Positions 39,488-49,658 of a stretch of DNA of 64,000 bases are shown here, in pieces. The stretch spans positions 71,218 to 135,217 of the forward strand of contig JADJFB010000012.1 of the NCBI GenBank assembly GCA_016708845.1, in the 5' to 3' direction. Numbering within the stretch: the first letter of the stretch is position 1; every line of letters begins with the position of its first letter. This DNA is from Bacteroidota bacterium (GTDB lineage: Bacteria; Bacteroidota; Bacteroidia; B-17B0; Aurantibacillaceae). The notes below the pieces were generated by a model. It made no database searches. It was not told the DNA's origin and saw only the letters and a program-made list of their open reading frames with translations. Position numbers and translations under genes: made by a program.

Positions 39488-42400
39488 ATGAAAAAATTAT
39501 TTTTACTTTTTATTTTAGGCATTTCAATAAACGCCAATTCACAAGCCTTGCAGTGGGCTAATAGTATGGGCACTACGTCTATTACAACTGTAGCTAATAA
39601 AGTAATGTCCGACGCATCAGGTAGCGTTTTTAATGTTGGGTATTTTACTGGTACGGTTGACTTTCAATCAGGTGCGGGAGTTAATGCTTTAACATCGGGT
39701 AGCACTTCTATTAATGGTTACATACAAAAGTTGGGTGCTAATGGAGCTTTTGCTTGGGTAAAAGGTTTCTTAGGAACAGGTGCCTGTAATATTAAAAACA
39801 TTGTGGCTGATGGCTCAGGAAGTTTATATATCACTGGTGGTTTTGCTGGTACAATTGATTTTGATCCAGGAGCAACAACATTTACAATGGCTTCATCTGC
39901 ATCAACAGATGTGGATGTGTTTATATGTAAATTAACGGCTGGAGGTGTTTTTGTTTGGGCAAAGCAGATTGGTGGTATTTACGATGATTATGGTTTATCA
40001 ATTGATTTAGACCCATCAAATAATGTATTTGTTAGTGGATATTTAAACTCGATGACGACAGCTCCACAGCATTTATTAATTGATGTTAATCCAGGCGCAG
40101 GTGTAAATAATTTAGATATTTATAGACAAGATGGTTTTGTGTTGAAGTTAGATAATAGTGGTAATTACATGGCTTCTCAAAATTATGGCGGTGCTGGAGT
40201 TGATGTTGTCTATTCTATGAAATTAGATCCTACTGGTAATGTATATATATCTGGTTACTCTTGGAGTAGTGTAGGGCAGTTGTCAATTGGTGCATCTGGA
40301 GTTTACGATACTGGATTTATTGCCAAATTAACTAATAGTTTAGTAAACACTTGGGCTATTCCTTTTAGAGGTGCTCCAGGTGCAGGTTACTGTGGAGTTC
40401 GAGATATTGAAATTGATGCAACAGGAAACGTATATGCAGTTGGTGAATTTAAAGGTGTTGTAGATTTTGATGCAGGCGTTGCGCCAACATATACTATGGC
40501 TACAACAAGTTTATCGGAAGCTGATGTATTTGCTACTAAGGTAACTTCGGCGGGTGTTTTTGTTTGGGCTAAACAAATTGCATCAGGCACATCAAATGCT
40601 TATGCCTTAAGTTTAGCCCTTGATGCTTCAAACAATTTATTTTTTACAGGTTATTTTACTGGCGCAGCTGATTTTAATCCAACAGCAGCCTCTTATACAA
40701 AATACAGTGCAGGTACAAACGATGTGTATGTGTGTAAATTAGATGCTAATGGAAATTTTAGTAATGAAGCTCAAGTATATGGCAGCACAGGAAGCGACGT
40801 TTGTTATAGTATATCATCTCCTGCAGCTGGCACTTATTATATTTGTGGTTCATTCAATAGTACGGTTGATTTTAATGAAGGAACTGGTACTACCAATTTA
40901 ATTGGAGCAGGCGTGGCAGATGCTTTTGTTGCAAAATATGCGGCCTGTTCGGTTCCTCCAATTACAACAGCAAGTTCAAGTACGTTAGTAAGTGTTTGTC
41001 AAAATGGAACTAGAGTTTTATCTGCTACAGCAGCTACCGGTGTTACATTTAATTGGTTTAATGTTTCTGGAGGCGGAACATCTTTAGGAGTTGGCAATAC
41101 TTTTACTACATCGCCAATAACAGCTACAACTTCTATCTGGGCCGAAGGTTCTAATACATGTGCTGCTAGCCCTGTTATTCAATACAGCATCAATATGATT
41201 CCTTCTCCAACCGTAAGTTTAACTTCAAGTTCAGGTTTCGTTTGTGAGGGAAATTCTGCTACATTAACAGGTGGTGGCACAGGAATTACCTCATATACAT
41301 GGAATACAGGGGCAACTACGCAATCTATTTTGATTACACCTTCGGTTACAACTCAATACACTGTTAATGGGTCAAATGGAACTTGTATAGGAACAAAAAC
41401 AATTAATATTAATGTGGTTCCAATGCCAGTTCCAAGTTTGACATTTAATCCAAGTAGTATTTGTTCAGGACAAACAACCACTGTTTCTACAACTGGTTAT
41501 GGTACTTATCATTGGAACGGAGGAGGTATTACTACCAATCCTTACTTTGTTACAACACCAATTAGCACAGGTACATATTCGGTTAATGCAGAGCATTTTG
41601 GTTGCAATAAAACATTTACATTTCAAATTGTTGTAGCTCCTTCACCAACTTTATCTGTTTCTAATCAAACAACTTGTGCAGGTACTGCAGTAAATTTAAT
41701 TGCAACTGGTGCAACAAGTTATAGCTGGAATATCGGTGCTACAACATCTTCAATTTCAGTATCGCCAACTTCCAATACTACATACAGTGTTACGGGAACA
41801 GTAGGAAGTTGTTCAAATACAAAAACAGTGAGTGTTTCCGTAAGTGCTTCGCCAACCGTTGCAGCAAATTCTGTATCTGTTTGTGCTGGCAATGCAGTTA
41901 ATGTAACGGCTAGTGGCGCTGCATCTTACAGTTGGAATACTGGAGCTACAACAGCTTCGATATCAGTTACTCCAACATCAACTACAGTTTATACCGTAAC
42001 AGGAACAACAACTGGATGTACAAATACTAAAACAGTTACAGTAACGGTTAATGCCTTACCTAACACTTCGGTTTCATCAACCACTATTTGTTCTGGTTCA
42101 ACAGGTACATTAGCGGCAAGTGGGCTTCAACTTATAGTTGGAACACTGGCTCTACTAATGCTAATTTAGCCGTGAATCCTACAGTAAATACAAACTATAC
42201 CGTTACTGGAACTTCAGCTGCGGGCTGTGTAAAAACAGCAACTGCATCGGTTACTGTTGGAAGTGCTCCATCAATTGCTGCTAACTCAACCAGTATTTGT
42301 ATAGGTTCATCTGCAACCATCATGGCAAGTGGCGTTAATACCTATACTTGGAATACAAGTTCTAACTCATCTAGTATTACTGTCAATCCAACAAGTACAA

Positions 42401-42954
42401 CGGTTTATACGGTATCTGGAAATTTAGTTGGATGCGCAACTACTGCTGTAAAAGTAGTAACGGTTACAGTTAATGCTTTACCTGTTGTGACGTTGGCAAA
42501 TATTACTAGTCCTTTATGTGTTGCTAATGCTTCAGTAGCACTTGCAGGAACACCGTCAGGAGGCACTTACTCAGGCGCTGGTGTAAGTGGCGCAAGTTTT
42601 AATCCATCTGTTTCTGGTGCTGGAACATTTACAGTAACTTATAATTACACAGATGTAAATAGCTGTTCGGCAGCTGCAACTAAAACTGTAAACGTGAGTT
42701 TATGTACTGATATTGTCACGCTGAGCGGAGTCGAAGCGTCTTCGATCAACATTTACCCTAATTCCAACAACGGCGACTTTACCATTTTAATTCCAACAAA
42801 AGGAACATACACGATTGTGAATGCTATAGGGCAAATCGTTGAAACGATTGAATTAAAAGATGATATTCAGCAAATTAATGTATCTGGTTTATCACAAGGT
42901 ATGTATTATGTAATTGGTAAAAACTCAAAAGTAAAAGTTGTTGTGACTAAATAA
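39488..42954 (+). CDS. Beta-propeller and Ig-repeat T9SS protein with type A sorting domain (one frameshift)
   Basis: 1155 residues after correction. Signal peptide (MKKLFLLFILGISINANSQ). Residues about 20-490 hold SBBP-type propeller repeats (VFNVGYFTGTVDF, LYITGGFAGTIDFDPGA, LFFTGYFTGAADF). Then Ig-like repeats with the core SYSWNTGATTxSISVxPTxTTxYxVTG, and a C-terminal type A T9SS sorting domain (INIYPNSNNGDFTILIP to VKVVVTK). Probably exported and attached to the surface. One G is missing at 42122-42124 (GGG); restoring it gives AASGASTYSWNTGS. The sorting domain is joined to the repeats through VTLSGVEAS, encoded by a REP-like element. The operator pair upstream points to control by the adjacent LytTR regulator. 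Confidence 0.87.
42715..42738 (+). repeat. In-frame REP-like element before the T9SS sorting domain
   Basis: GTCACGCTGAGCGGAGTCGA followed by AGCG is a GC-rich sequence of the widespread GTCACgcTGAGC-nnn-GTCGAAG interspersed type. Here it encodes VTLSGVEAS in the linker between the Ig repeats and the sorting domain. Confidence 0.6.
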
Positions 42955-42979
42955 AAATTGAATTTATTTTTTAGTAACA

Positions 42980-43008
42980 GGGATAGCTTTTTGCTATCCC
43001 TTTTTTTT
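42980..43008 (+). terminator. Rho-independent terminator after the T9SS propeller protein
   Basis: GGGATAGC, loop TTTTT, GCTATCCC followed by eight T. A perfect 8-bp stem 26 bp after the stop codon. Confidence 0.92.
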
Positions 43009-43023
43009 GTTATTTTTAATGCA

Positions 43024-43704
43024 ATGAAAAACATTATCTTACTTCACGGAGCCATTGGCGCTAAAGATCAATTAGAACCGCTTGCTGTTGAACTAAATCA
43101 GCAAGGCTACAACGTGTTTACCATGAGCTTTAGCGGCCATGGACAAACACCTTTTCAAACTCATTTTGGGATTGAGCAATTTGCGTTGGAGTTAGAGCAA
43201 TATATTACAATAAATAATTTAGATAAGCCAACCGTGTTTGGTTATAGCATGGGTGGTTATGTGGCTTTATATTTAGCAAAGCAACAACCAAACTTATTAG
43301 GAAATATTATTACACTTGGAACTAAGTTTGAATGGAGCCCAGAAATTTCTGCTAAAGAAACTAAAATGCTCGACTCAAAAACCATCATCGAAAAAGTACC
43401 AAAATTTGCCGAAGCTTTACAAAAACGCCACGGACAGGATTGGGAACTCCTCTTACAAAAAACAGCCGAGATGATGATTGCTTTAGGAAACAAAAATGCT
43501 TTGTCCTTAAATGATTTTACAAGTATTGAAAATAAAGTACTCATTGGCTTAGCGGATAAAGACAATATGGTTACTCTTGAAGAAACCACAGCCGTTTACA
43601 AGCAATTAAAAAACGGCGCCATGTATATGTTGCCTAATATCAAACATCCTATTGAAACGGTGAATGTTGGGTTGTTGGGGAGGATTATTGAAGGTTTTAA
43701 ATGA
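43024..43704 (+). CDS. Alpha/beta hydrolase
   Basis: 226 residues. NIILLHGAIGAKDQLEPLA near the start provides the oxyanion loop, VFGYSMGGYVALYLA the nucleophile elbow (Ser in GYSMGG), and NIKHPIE near the end the catalytic His; the Asp is probably in LIGLADKDNMV. Substrate unknown (esterase or similar). The reading frame extends upstream through the terminator hairpin, so ATG 43024 is chosen as the start. It is convergent with the HNH cassette. Confidence 0.88.
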   Translation: MKNIILLHGAIGAKDQLEPLAVELNQQGYNVFTMSFSGHGQTPFQTHFGIEQFALELEQYITINNLDKPTVFGYSMGGYVALYLAKQQPNLLGNIITLGTKFEWSPEISAKETKMLDSKTIIEKVPKFAEALQKRHGQDWELLLQKTAEMMIALGNKNALSLNDFTSIENKVLIGLADKDNMVTLEETTAVYKQLKNGAMYMLPNIKHPIETVNVGLLGRIIEGFK

Positions 43705-43727
43705 AATAGATAATAGTCGTTTCTTAT

Positions 43728-44006
43728 TTATGTAATTTTTATCGCATTCACTTTTTCTATAAAGGATAATTCATGTTCTTCTGATTTCGTAAAACATGTA
43801 AAATGAATTAAATGAGTTTTAAACTCTTGTGATATTATATCTTTTGTTTTTTGAAGTTCGTTGTAGTCATTATAGATTATTATAATATCAATGTCATTAT
43901 AGTTAAGATTGTTTGCAAAAGAACCAAATAGATAAAATTCAAAATTATTATTTAATAAGTTCCTTAGTAAGTATTTAAATTGTTTTATGAATGTATTTAG
44001 TTCCAA
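43728..44006 (-). CDS. Small MNT-type nucleotidyltransferase-domain protein
   Basis: About 92 residues from TTG 44006 (an ATG at 44045 would overlap the upstream gene by 49 nt). FYLFGSFANNLNYNDIDIIIIYND shows the pol-beta superfamily motif GSFxN...DxD with both metal-binding Asp. Stand-alone proteins of this kind occur as the MNT part of HEPN-MNT toxin-antitoxin pairs or in defence modules, where they add nucleotides to partner proteins or RNA. It ends a three-gene set with an HNH nuclease and an unknown protein. Confidence 0.68.
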   Translation of the reverse strand: MELNTFIKQFKYLLRNLLNNNFEFYLFGSFANNLNYNDIDIIIIYNDYNELQKTKDIISQEFKTHLIHFTCFTKSEEHELSFIEKVNAIKIT

Positions 44007-44653
44007 AATGTGTTTAATTTTCCTAAAAAATCTCCCCAAGTACATATTTCAATATTTAGTGTTCCAGCAATAACCTTTGCTTCTGATGTTATTCCTCCAT
44101 TTGGATTAGTTTTCACAATTATTTGAAAATCTTTATATAAATCCTTTGATGATCTAACTGATTCCACACTTATTTCATAATCATTTAGCATAATAGCAAT
44201 GACATCTTTTAAGTCGTGTCTTTTTATTTTCACCCTTCTATTGTCCAATCTTTCAAATGATTTAACTTGTAGATGCTGTCTCAACCCTCTGCTTATATAG
44301 TCAAATTCTTTATCTATGGTGATTTCATTATCTTCTTGACTTGAAAATCTCATTAAATCTCCCATTCCGCCAAACGAAATATTTTTTGAGTGAAGGAAAT
44401 TAATTGTTTCGCCACTTATTTTATATACTTTTTTTATATTCGCTATGATATTTATATCAGTATATTTATTTACAATTTCTTTTACTGTGCTAATTTCGAC
44501 ATCTTCTAGTGAGATTGTAAATACTTTAAAAGTCAAGCCTTTTTTTCTTATTATTTCAGAAAAATTGTTTTCAATATTAGTAATGTTACTAATATAATTG
44601 CCCTCAGTCAATTTATCTGTTATGAATTTTGTACTCCAGTTATCGCTATACAT
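43997..44653 (-). CDS. Unknown protein between HNH nuclease and nucleotidyltransferase
   Basis: 218 residues, no signal peptide or membrane segment. Mixed alpha/beta: an N-terminal DNWSTKFITDKLTEGNYIS, a middle FGGMGDLMRFSSQEDNEI and FDYISRGLRQHLQVKSF, and a C-terminal DFQIIVKTNPNGGITSEAK then LNIEICTWGDFLGKLN. The end has the spacing of a restriction-endonuclease-like core (strand, E-x-K, strand), but I cannot assign it. It overlaps the HNH gene by 8 nt and the nucleotidyltransferase gene by about 10 nt, so the three are one operon. The DNA is more AT-rich than its neighbours. Confidence 0.7.
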   Translation of the reverse strand: MYSDNWSTKFITDKLTEGNYISNITNIENNFSEIIRKKGLTFKVFTISLEDVEISTVKEIVNKYTDINIIANIKKVYKISGETINFLHSKNISFGGMGDLMRFSSQEDNEITIDKEFDYISRGLRQHLQVKSFERLDNRRVKIKRHDLKDVIAIMLNDYEISVESVRSSKDLYKDFQIIVKTNPNGGITSEAKVIAGTLNIEICTWGDFLGKLNTFWN

Positions 44654-45336
44654 ATATCTCAGTTATTTCCTTCGGGAATAGTGTCCCATTGTTTTCGAAA
44701 TTGAAAATGTGTTTTGCTTCAAAATCATTAATATGCTGTGTGAATTTCGCAAATGCAATTTTTTCTGAAGAATTAGTAAGATGATAATTAGTATTAATTA
44801 AATTATATATTTTTCTATTGTTAGGTATAATTGACTCTCTAATTTTCTTAAGCCATATTATCGGCATCTGACTCTCTGGGTTATACCTCTCGTTTGTTTC
44901 TGGACCGTAAGTGTCAAAAATTAATTTATTTTCCAAAAAAATAGGGTTTAATATTTCTCGAACCAATTCTCTTGAATCAAATTTTTTAATACCGAAAAGA
45001 TTCTTTAATCTAAGTTCATGTTCATTTTTCCATTTTTTGATCAATTCTTCAGGAAAATCTTTTTCAGCTTTATCAATTGTTGTATGACAATTTAGAACAT
45101 AATAATATTAAATTTTCATAATTGCCTTTTTCCTCTGCAGTATAGTCTTTATTAGATCTTGATCCATTATTTGCACTTATAATATGTGCAATTTCCGCAA
45201 TATGTATTTCCGTATTTGTAAAGGTTTTAAATAAATTTTCATTACAATCAGGTCTTTGACAAAAACCACCTGAATTAGCAAACAACTTACTTTTTGTAAA
45301 ACTATTCGGTGAAGCTTTTCCTCTAGAACATGCCAT
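44646..45336 (-). CDS. HNH endonuclease (one frameshift)
   Basis: 229 residues after correction. A Cys-flanked HNH domain: FCQRPDCNENLF (first Cys pair), IHIAEIAHIISANNGSRS (E-x-AHI core), GNYENLILLCSKCHTTIDKA (N, second Cys pair and last His). After residue about 100 follows a helical C-terminal domain of unknown function. The frame breaks at 45090-45091, where one extra A (plus strand; AAATTGTC on the coding strand should be AAATGTC) destroys CSKCHTTID. It is first in an operon with the unknown protein and the nucleotidyltransferase, and starts 4 bp after the agmatinase gene in the minus direction. Confidence 0.83.
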
Positions 45337-45340
45337 GAAA

Positions 45341-46411
45341 TTATTTTTTAATATTACAATATGCTTTCTTAAGCTTTTTTCCTTGGCTATGTGCCGCTAA
45401 ATTTGCAATGCGGTATAATAAACGAGAAGCCACATTCGCATTCCATTCGTCTTCGCCACCAACTTCGTTAATGTCAAAAGCAATAATGGTTTTACCTGAT
45501 GCTACTACTTGTTCTAATAAATATAATACTTGGTCGGTTTCAAAACCACCTGCTACTGGTGTTCCAGTACCTGGGCATAATTTTGGATCTAAACCATCAA
45601 TATCAAAACTTAAATAAATCTTTTGTGGTAACTCTGCTACAATTTCTTGGCAAATGGTATCCCAGCTTTTGCCTTTGTATTGTTGTTGTTTAATGTCTCT
45701 ATCAAAAAATGTTTTTACACGTCCGTTTGAGTTATTAATAATTTCTAACTCTGCTTGGCAATAATCTCTAATACCAACTTGTACTAATTTTTGTACGCTA
45801 TGTCTTTTTAAGGCATTGTACATAATAGACGCATGAGAGTATTCAAATCCTTCGTAAGCCACACGTAAATCAGCATGCGCATCAATTTGTAAAATAGCAA
45901 ACTCTCCAAAGTGTTCTCCTAAAGCATCAATCATACCTAATGGAGTAGAGTGATCGCCACCAATTAAGCCAACGCTTTTATGTTGCTTTAAAAAATGTAA
46001 AGCACGTTGTTTTACCCATGCATTCATTTCTTCACATACTTTGTTCACGTCTTTTATTTCATCAATCTCCGAAGACGGTTCTCCGTTACATTGTCTGTCA
46101 ATAATAATTTCAGCAACAGGGCGATAGATTTCGCTTTTCTCTCTCAAGTCTTCGCTAAAATCATCCATGGCAATGCCCATCTTCCAAGCGTCTTTTACAA
46201 TGGGGTCATAAAGATCCACTTGAAAAGAAGCATCAAATATTTGTTGTGGCCCGTCAATAGTTCCACCACCGTAACTTACGGTTACTTCCCAAGGCACTGG
46301 TATTAATACCGTTTCAGATTCTTGTGTAGTGAATGGTAAACCAAACATGTTTGCGTTAACATCGCCAACGCTGTTAGGGTCAAAGTTTTTTATTTTTTCT
46401 TGTTTGTTCAT
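45341..46411 (-). CDS. speB: Agmatinase/formimidoylglutamase family ureohydrolase
   Basis: 356 residues. The binuclear manganese site is visible: SVGLIGGDHSTPLG, ILQIDAHADLRVAYEG, and YLSFDIDGLDPKLCPGTGTPVAGG. The enzyme probably splits agmatine to putrescine and urea in polyamine synthesis; the N-terminal extension of about 60 residues is common in the Bacteroidota form. Arginase or formimidoylglutamase activity cannot be excluded. It is upstream of the HNH cassette on the same strand. Confidence 0.9.
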   Translation of the reverse strand: MNKQEKIKNFDPNSVGDVNANMFGLPFTTQESETVLIPVPWEVTVSYGGGTIDGPQQIFDASFQVDLYDPIVKDAWKMGIAMDDFSEDLREKSEIYRPVAEIIIDRQCNGEPSSEIDEIKDVNKVCEEMNAWVKQRALHFLKQHKSVGLIGGDHSTPLGMIDALGEHFGEFAILQIDAHADLRVAYEGFEYSHASIMYNALKRHSVQKLVQVGIRDYCQAELEIINNSNGRVKTFFDRDIKQQQYKGKSWDTICQEIVAELPQKIYLSFDIDGLDPKLCPGTGTPVAGGFETDQVLYLLEQVVASGKTIIAFDINEVGGEDEWNANVASRLLYRIANLAAHSQGKKLKKAYCNIKK

Positions 46412-46486
46412 AATACTGTTTCTGGTTATAAATTTAATGTTTCTTGTTCAATTAACTAGAAACAAGAAGCCTGAAATATTTAATAT

Positions 46487-47140
46487 TTACGGAGCAAGTC
46501 TTTCGATCTTCCAATTCCCATTCTCTAAAGTAAAAGCTATTCTATCATGTAAACGATTTTTGCGTCCTTGCCAAAATTCGTAGTAGTTCGCTTTAATAAT
46601 GTAGCCGCCCCAAAAATCAGGGCGAGGAATTTCTTGGTCTTTGTATTTTGTTTTATTGTTTTCTATAAATGTATTTAGTTCTTCTCTATCTTTTAAAACT
46701 TTACTTTGTGGCGAGCTCCAAGCGCCTATTTTAGAGTCTTGTGGACGCGCATTAAAATACGCATCGCTTTTTTCGGCTTCTGCTTTTTTAGAAATCACAC
46801 CTTCAATACGAACTTGTCTTTCAAGCTCTGGCCAAAAAAAAGTTAAACATACATTGGGATTGTTAGCTATTTCTGCTGCTTTACGCGAATCATAGTTGGT
46901 ATAAAAATAAAATTTGTTATTCGAAAACTCACGTAAATAAATAATGCGTGCCGATGGTTTATTGTTTTTATCAACGGTTGCTAAATTACAAGCAGCTACT
47001 TCATTTACTTTGGCATCAATAGCATCTTGCATCCATTGTTCAAATTGCAAATCGGGCGTTTTGTTTAAATTAGTTTCAGATAATTCGCCTTTCATGAAAT
47101 CTTCTCTTAACTGAGAAATATGTTGGTTTACGTGACTCAT
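46487..47140 (-). CDS. pdxH: Pyridoxamine 5'-phosphate oxidase
   Basis: FMN enzyme making pyridoxal 5'-phosphate, the last step of vitamin B6 synthesis or salvage. 217 residues. SARIIYLREFSNNKFYFYTNYDSRKAAEI binds FMN and phosphate, VRIEGVISKKAEAEKSDAYFNARP and GAWSSPQS continue the family pattern, and FWQGRKNRLHDRIAF is the conserved end. The ATG at 47140 (MSHVNQHISQLREDF) is chosen over an upstream TTG. Divergent from yqgE across only 35 bp. Confidence 0.96.
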   Translation of the reverse strand: MSHVNQHISQLREDFMKGELSETNLNKTPDLQFEQWMQDAIDAKVNEVAACNLATVDKNNKPSARIIYLREFSNNKFYFYTNYDSRKAAEIANNPNVCLTFFWPELERQVRIEGVISKKAEAEKSDAYFNARPQDSKIGAWSSPQSKVLKDREELNTFIENNKTKYKDQEIPRPDFWGGYIIKANYYEFWQGRKNRLHDRIAFTLENGNWKIERLAP

Positions 47141-47175
47141 TTTAGTAATTTTACACAAATATATATAAGTTATTC

Positions 47176-47721
47176 TTGATAAAAGCAGGAGATATATTAA
47201 TTGCTAAACCATTTTTTCAAGATGGGCATTTTAAGCGTTCTGTCATCTATTTATGTGAGCATAATCATATAGGAAGTTTGGGATTTATTATTAATAAATC
47301 TCACGGAATGGTTTTAAGAGATATTTTTCCTCATCTTAAAAATGGGAATTTCCCTTTGTTTGAAGGTGGTCCAATGTCTCCCAATCAATTATTTTACACA
47401 CATACCTTGGGTTCAAAAATAAGCGAAAGTCAGCATATTGTGGATGATATATACTGGGGAGGCAACTTTTTTGAATTATCGCAGTTGATAGAAAATGGTG
47501 AAGTAAACTCTAGTCAAATAAGGTTTTATATTGGCTATAGTGGCTGGAGTGAAGGCCAATTAGAACAGGAGATTGAGAATGATATATGGTTTACAAAAAA
47601 CACTCAATATGTTAATTTATTAAGAATTGCGCCGCAGGAATTGTGGGGCGAAGAACTGATAAAAATCAATCCTAGCTACAAAGTTTTTAGCGATTATTCG
47701 TTCGATCCATCTTTGAATTAA
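47176..47721 (+). CDS. yqgE: YqgE/AlgH family protein
   Basis: 181 residues. Family motifs: GDILIAKPFFQDGHFKRSVIYLCEH near the start, GSLGFIINK, and FEGGPMSPNQLFYTH, later GYSGWSEGQLEQEI and WFTKN. Function is unsettled (once linked to alginate regulation). The start is TTG 47176; no ATG is in frame upstream and the TTG gives exactly the family N-terminus. The last 4 nt overlap the convergent phosphatase gene. Confidence 0.92.
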   Translation: MIKAGDILIAKPFFQDGHFKRSVIYLCEHNHIGSLGFIINKSHGMVLRDIFPHLKNGNFPLFEGGPMSPNQLFYTHTLGSKISESQHIVDDIYWGGNFFELSQLIENGEVNSSQIRFYIGYSGWSEGQLEQEIENDIWFTKNTQYVNLLRIAPQELWGEELIKINPSYKVFSDYSFDPSLN

Positions 47722-49652
47722 ACCCTTACACCAATCATACACACATCGTCAATTTGTTCAAAGCTTCTTTTCCAGTCGTTGTAAGCGTTATACAAAATGG
47801 TGTTTTGTTCACTCATCTCTTTATCCTGAATAGAAAGTAGTAAATCCTTTAGAGGTTTGTATTTCATCTTTTTTCCGAAGGTTCCGCCAAACTGATCAGC
47901 ATATCCATCAGAGAATGAATAAATGGTATCACCACTTTGTAAATCCATGGTATGTAAGGTAAATGGATTCATTTTTTCGTAATTACCAATGGGTTGCTTA
48001 TCGGCTTTAATTTCAATGAGGTAATGTGTGCTTGTTGCTACTATATTTTCTGATGAAGAAGATGGTTGTCCTTTTCTAATAATCCATAAAGGGTTATTAG
48101 CACCTGCAAATTGTAAAATTGTTTTGCCATCTGTGTCAATTAAACGCACTAGGGCAATATCCATTCCATCTTTTTGCGACGACTCTCCTTGTTTTTTAAA
48201 CGAAGCTGTTACCATGTTACGTACTTCATTTAAAATTAAATCAGGTTGATGAATGTGTTTATTATTTACAACTTCGTTTAAGGCATTGTTGCAAATCACA
48301 CTCATAATGGCGCCAGGCACACCATGTCCAGTGCAATCAGCTGCTGCAAAAATACGAGATGGAGTAGGCGTGCTTAATTGGCTGTACCAATAAAAATCAC
48401 CACTTACAATATCTTTTGGTTTAAATAATAAAAAGGCTTGAGGAAAAATTTTAGTGAGTAAATCTTTTTCAGGTAGGTAAGCATCTTGTATGCGTTTTGC
48501 ATAAGTAATGCTATCCGTTATTTCTTTACTTTTTTCTTCTAATTGATGATGTTGAGTCGCAATTTGATTAAAGGCATTTTTAAGTTCCACATTTTTTAAG
48601 CGGTGTATCTCTGCTTCTTTTTCTGCGGACTCTACCGAAAAAGCGATTTGCTGATTTTTAAGTGTATTAACTTTATCGTTACTTAAAATCTCTTGTCGTA
48701 ATTGATTATATGTTTTAAAATGAAATAGCGCTTGTGTCAAATCACTTGATTTCTCAAAAGCTTGAGCTAGTAACTCATGCACTTCAGATTGTATGGAAGT
48801 GATTTTTAAATCTTGCGAAATAGTTAATGCTTTATTTAAACAGGTAATACTTTCTGTTAAGTTAGCTTGATATAAATATATTTTTCCTTTTCCTAATAAA
48901 CATAAAACATCAAAACGTTTTTCTTGTTTTAAGTTCGATTGTTCTGCTTTTTGATAATAGTCTAAAGATAAATCCCAGTTTTCTTGTTCAGAATATAAGC
49001 TCGCTAAACCTAAGTAGGTCCAAGGAATACCATCTTCATCTTTAATACTTTCTCTTAGTGTTAAGCTTTTGTTATAATAGTTTTTTGCTTCTTCGTAATT
49101 TTTACTCAATACATAATTACGAGCAATTAAATTTAAAGATGATGCCGCAGCTTTATTGTCTTTACTATGTTGACGAATAGTTAATCCCTTATTTAAAGCA
49201 GTAATCGCGTTGCTATAATCATGTATGCGCGAATAAATTTGACCTAAGGTTGTGTAACAATCGCTTTTGTTAGTTTCATCATCGATGAGTTCGCTAGCTT
49301 TTACAGCATTTAAAGCATTTTGCATGGCTTTTTCGTACTGGCCAAATTGATCGTACATGCCAGCGCAAATAGAATTTGCTCTCGAAATACCAAGCGATAC
49401 ATTCACACTTTCAAAATATGTCAGTGCTTCGTTAGCAATAATTAATGGCGTACTTTCGCTCGATTTCCAAAAATTTAATTGTGCAATGGTTAATTGTGCA
49501 AAATGAAAATCAATTAGGTTACTATATTTTTCAGCATTTTCTTTTGCTTGTATAGCAAATTCCATAGCCTTAGTTCTATCAATATATCTATAATCCCACG
49601 CTTTACTATTTAACTCGTGCATGATATTGGCGTATGAATTGCTTTCTGACAT
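47718..49652 (-). CDS. TPR protein with SpoIIE/PP2C serine phosphatase domain
   Basis: 644 residues, no signal peptide. About eight TPRs (residues 10-340), a coiled coil (about 345-395), then a SpoIIE-type phosphatase with GDFYWYSQL, FAAADCTGHGVPGAIMSVICN (metal Asp and GHG), DGMDIALVRL, FAGANNPLWIIR and YSFSDGYADQFGG (DG motif). It should dephosphorylate phosphoserine or phosphothreonine proteins, in partner-switch fashion, in the cytoplasm. It is third in an operon after two FlgO/CsgG-like proteins (6 bp gap), which suggests that envelope status feeds a phosphorylation-controlled response. No cognate STAS or kinase gene is nearby. Confidence 0.9.
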   Translation of the reverse strand: MSESNSYANIMHELNSKAWDYRYIDRTKAMEFAIQAKENAEKYSNLIDFHFAQLTIAQLNFWKSSESTPLIIANEALTYFESVNVSLGISRANSICAGMYDQFGQYEKAMQNALNAVKASELIDDETNKSDCYTTLGQIYSRIHDYSNAITALNKGLTIRQHSKDNKAAASSLNLIARNYVLSKNYEEAKNYYNKSLTLRESIKDEDGIPWTYLGLASLYSEQENWDLSLDYYQKAEQSNLKQEKRFDVLCLLGKGKIYLYQANLTESITCLNKALTISQDLKITSIQSEVHELLAQAFEKSSDLTQALFHFKTYNQLRQEILSNDKVNTLKNQQIAFSVESAEKEAEIHRLKNVELKNAFNQIATQHHQLEEKSKEITDSITYAKRIQDAYLPEKDLLTKIFPQAFLLFKPKDIVSGDFYWYSQLSTPTPSRIFAAADCTGHGVPGAIMSVICNNALNEVVNNKHIHQPDLILNEVRNMVTASFKKQGESSQKDGMDIALVRLIDTDGKTILQFAGANNPLWIIRKGQPSSSSENIVATSTHYLIEIKADKQPIGNYEKMNPFTLHTMDLQSGDTIYSFSDGYADQFGGTFGKKMKYKPLKDLLLSIQDKEMSEQNTILYNAYNDWKRSFEQIDDVCMIGVRV

Positions 49653-49658
49653 AAAGGA

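Noticed and set aside
42958..43023. N-terminal extension of the alpha/beta hydrolase
   Set aside because: The extension is encoded across the upstream terminator hairpin and its T tract; the ATG at 43024 gives a normal start.
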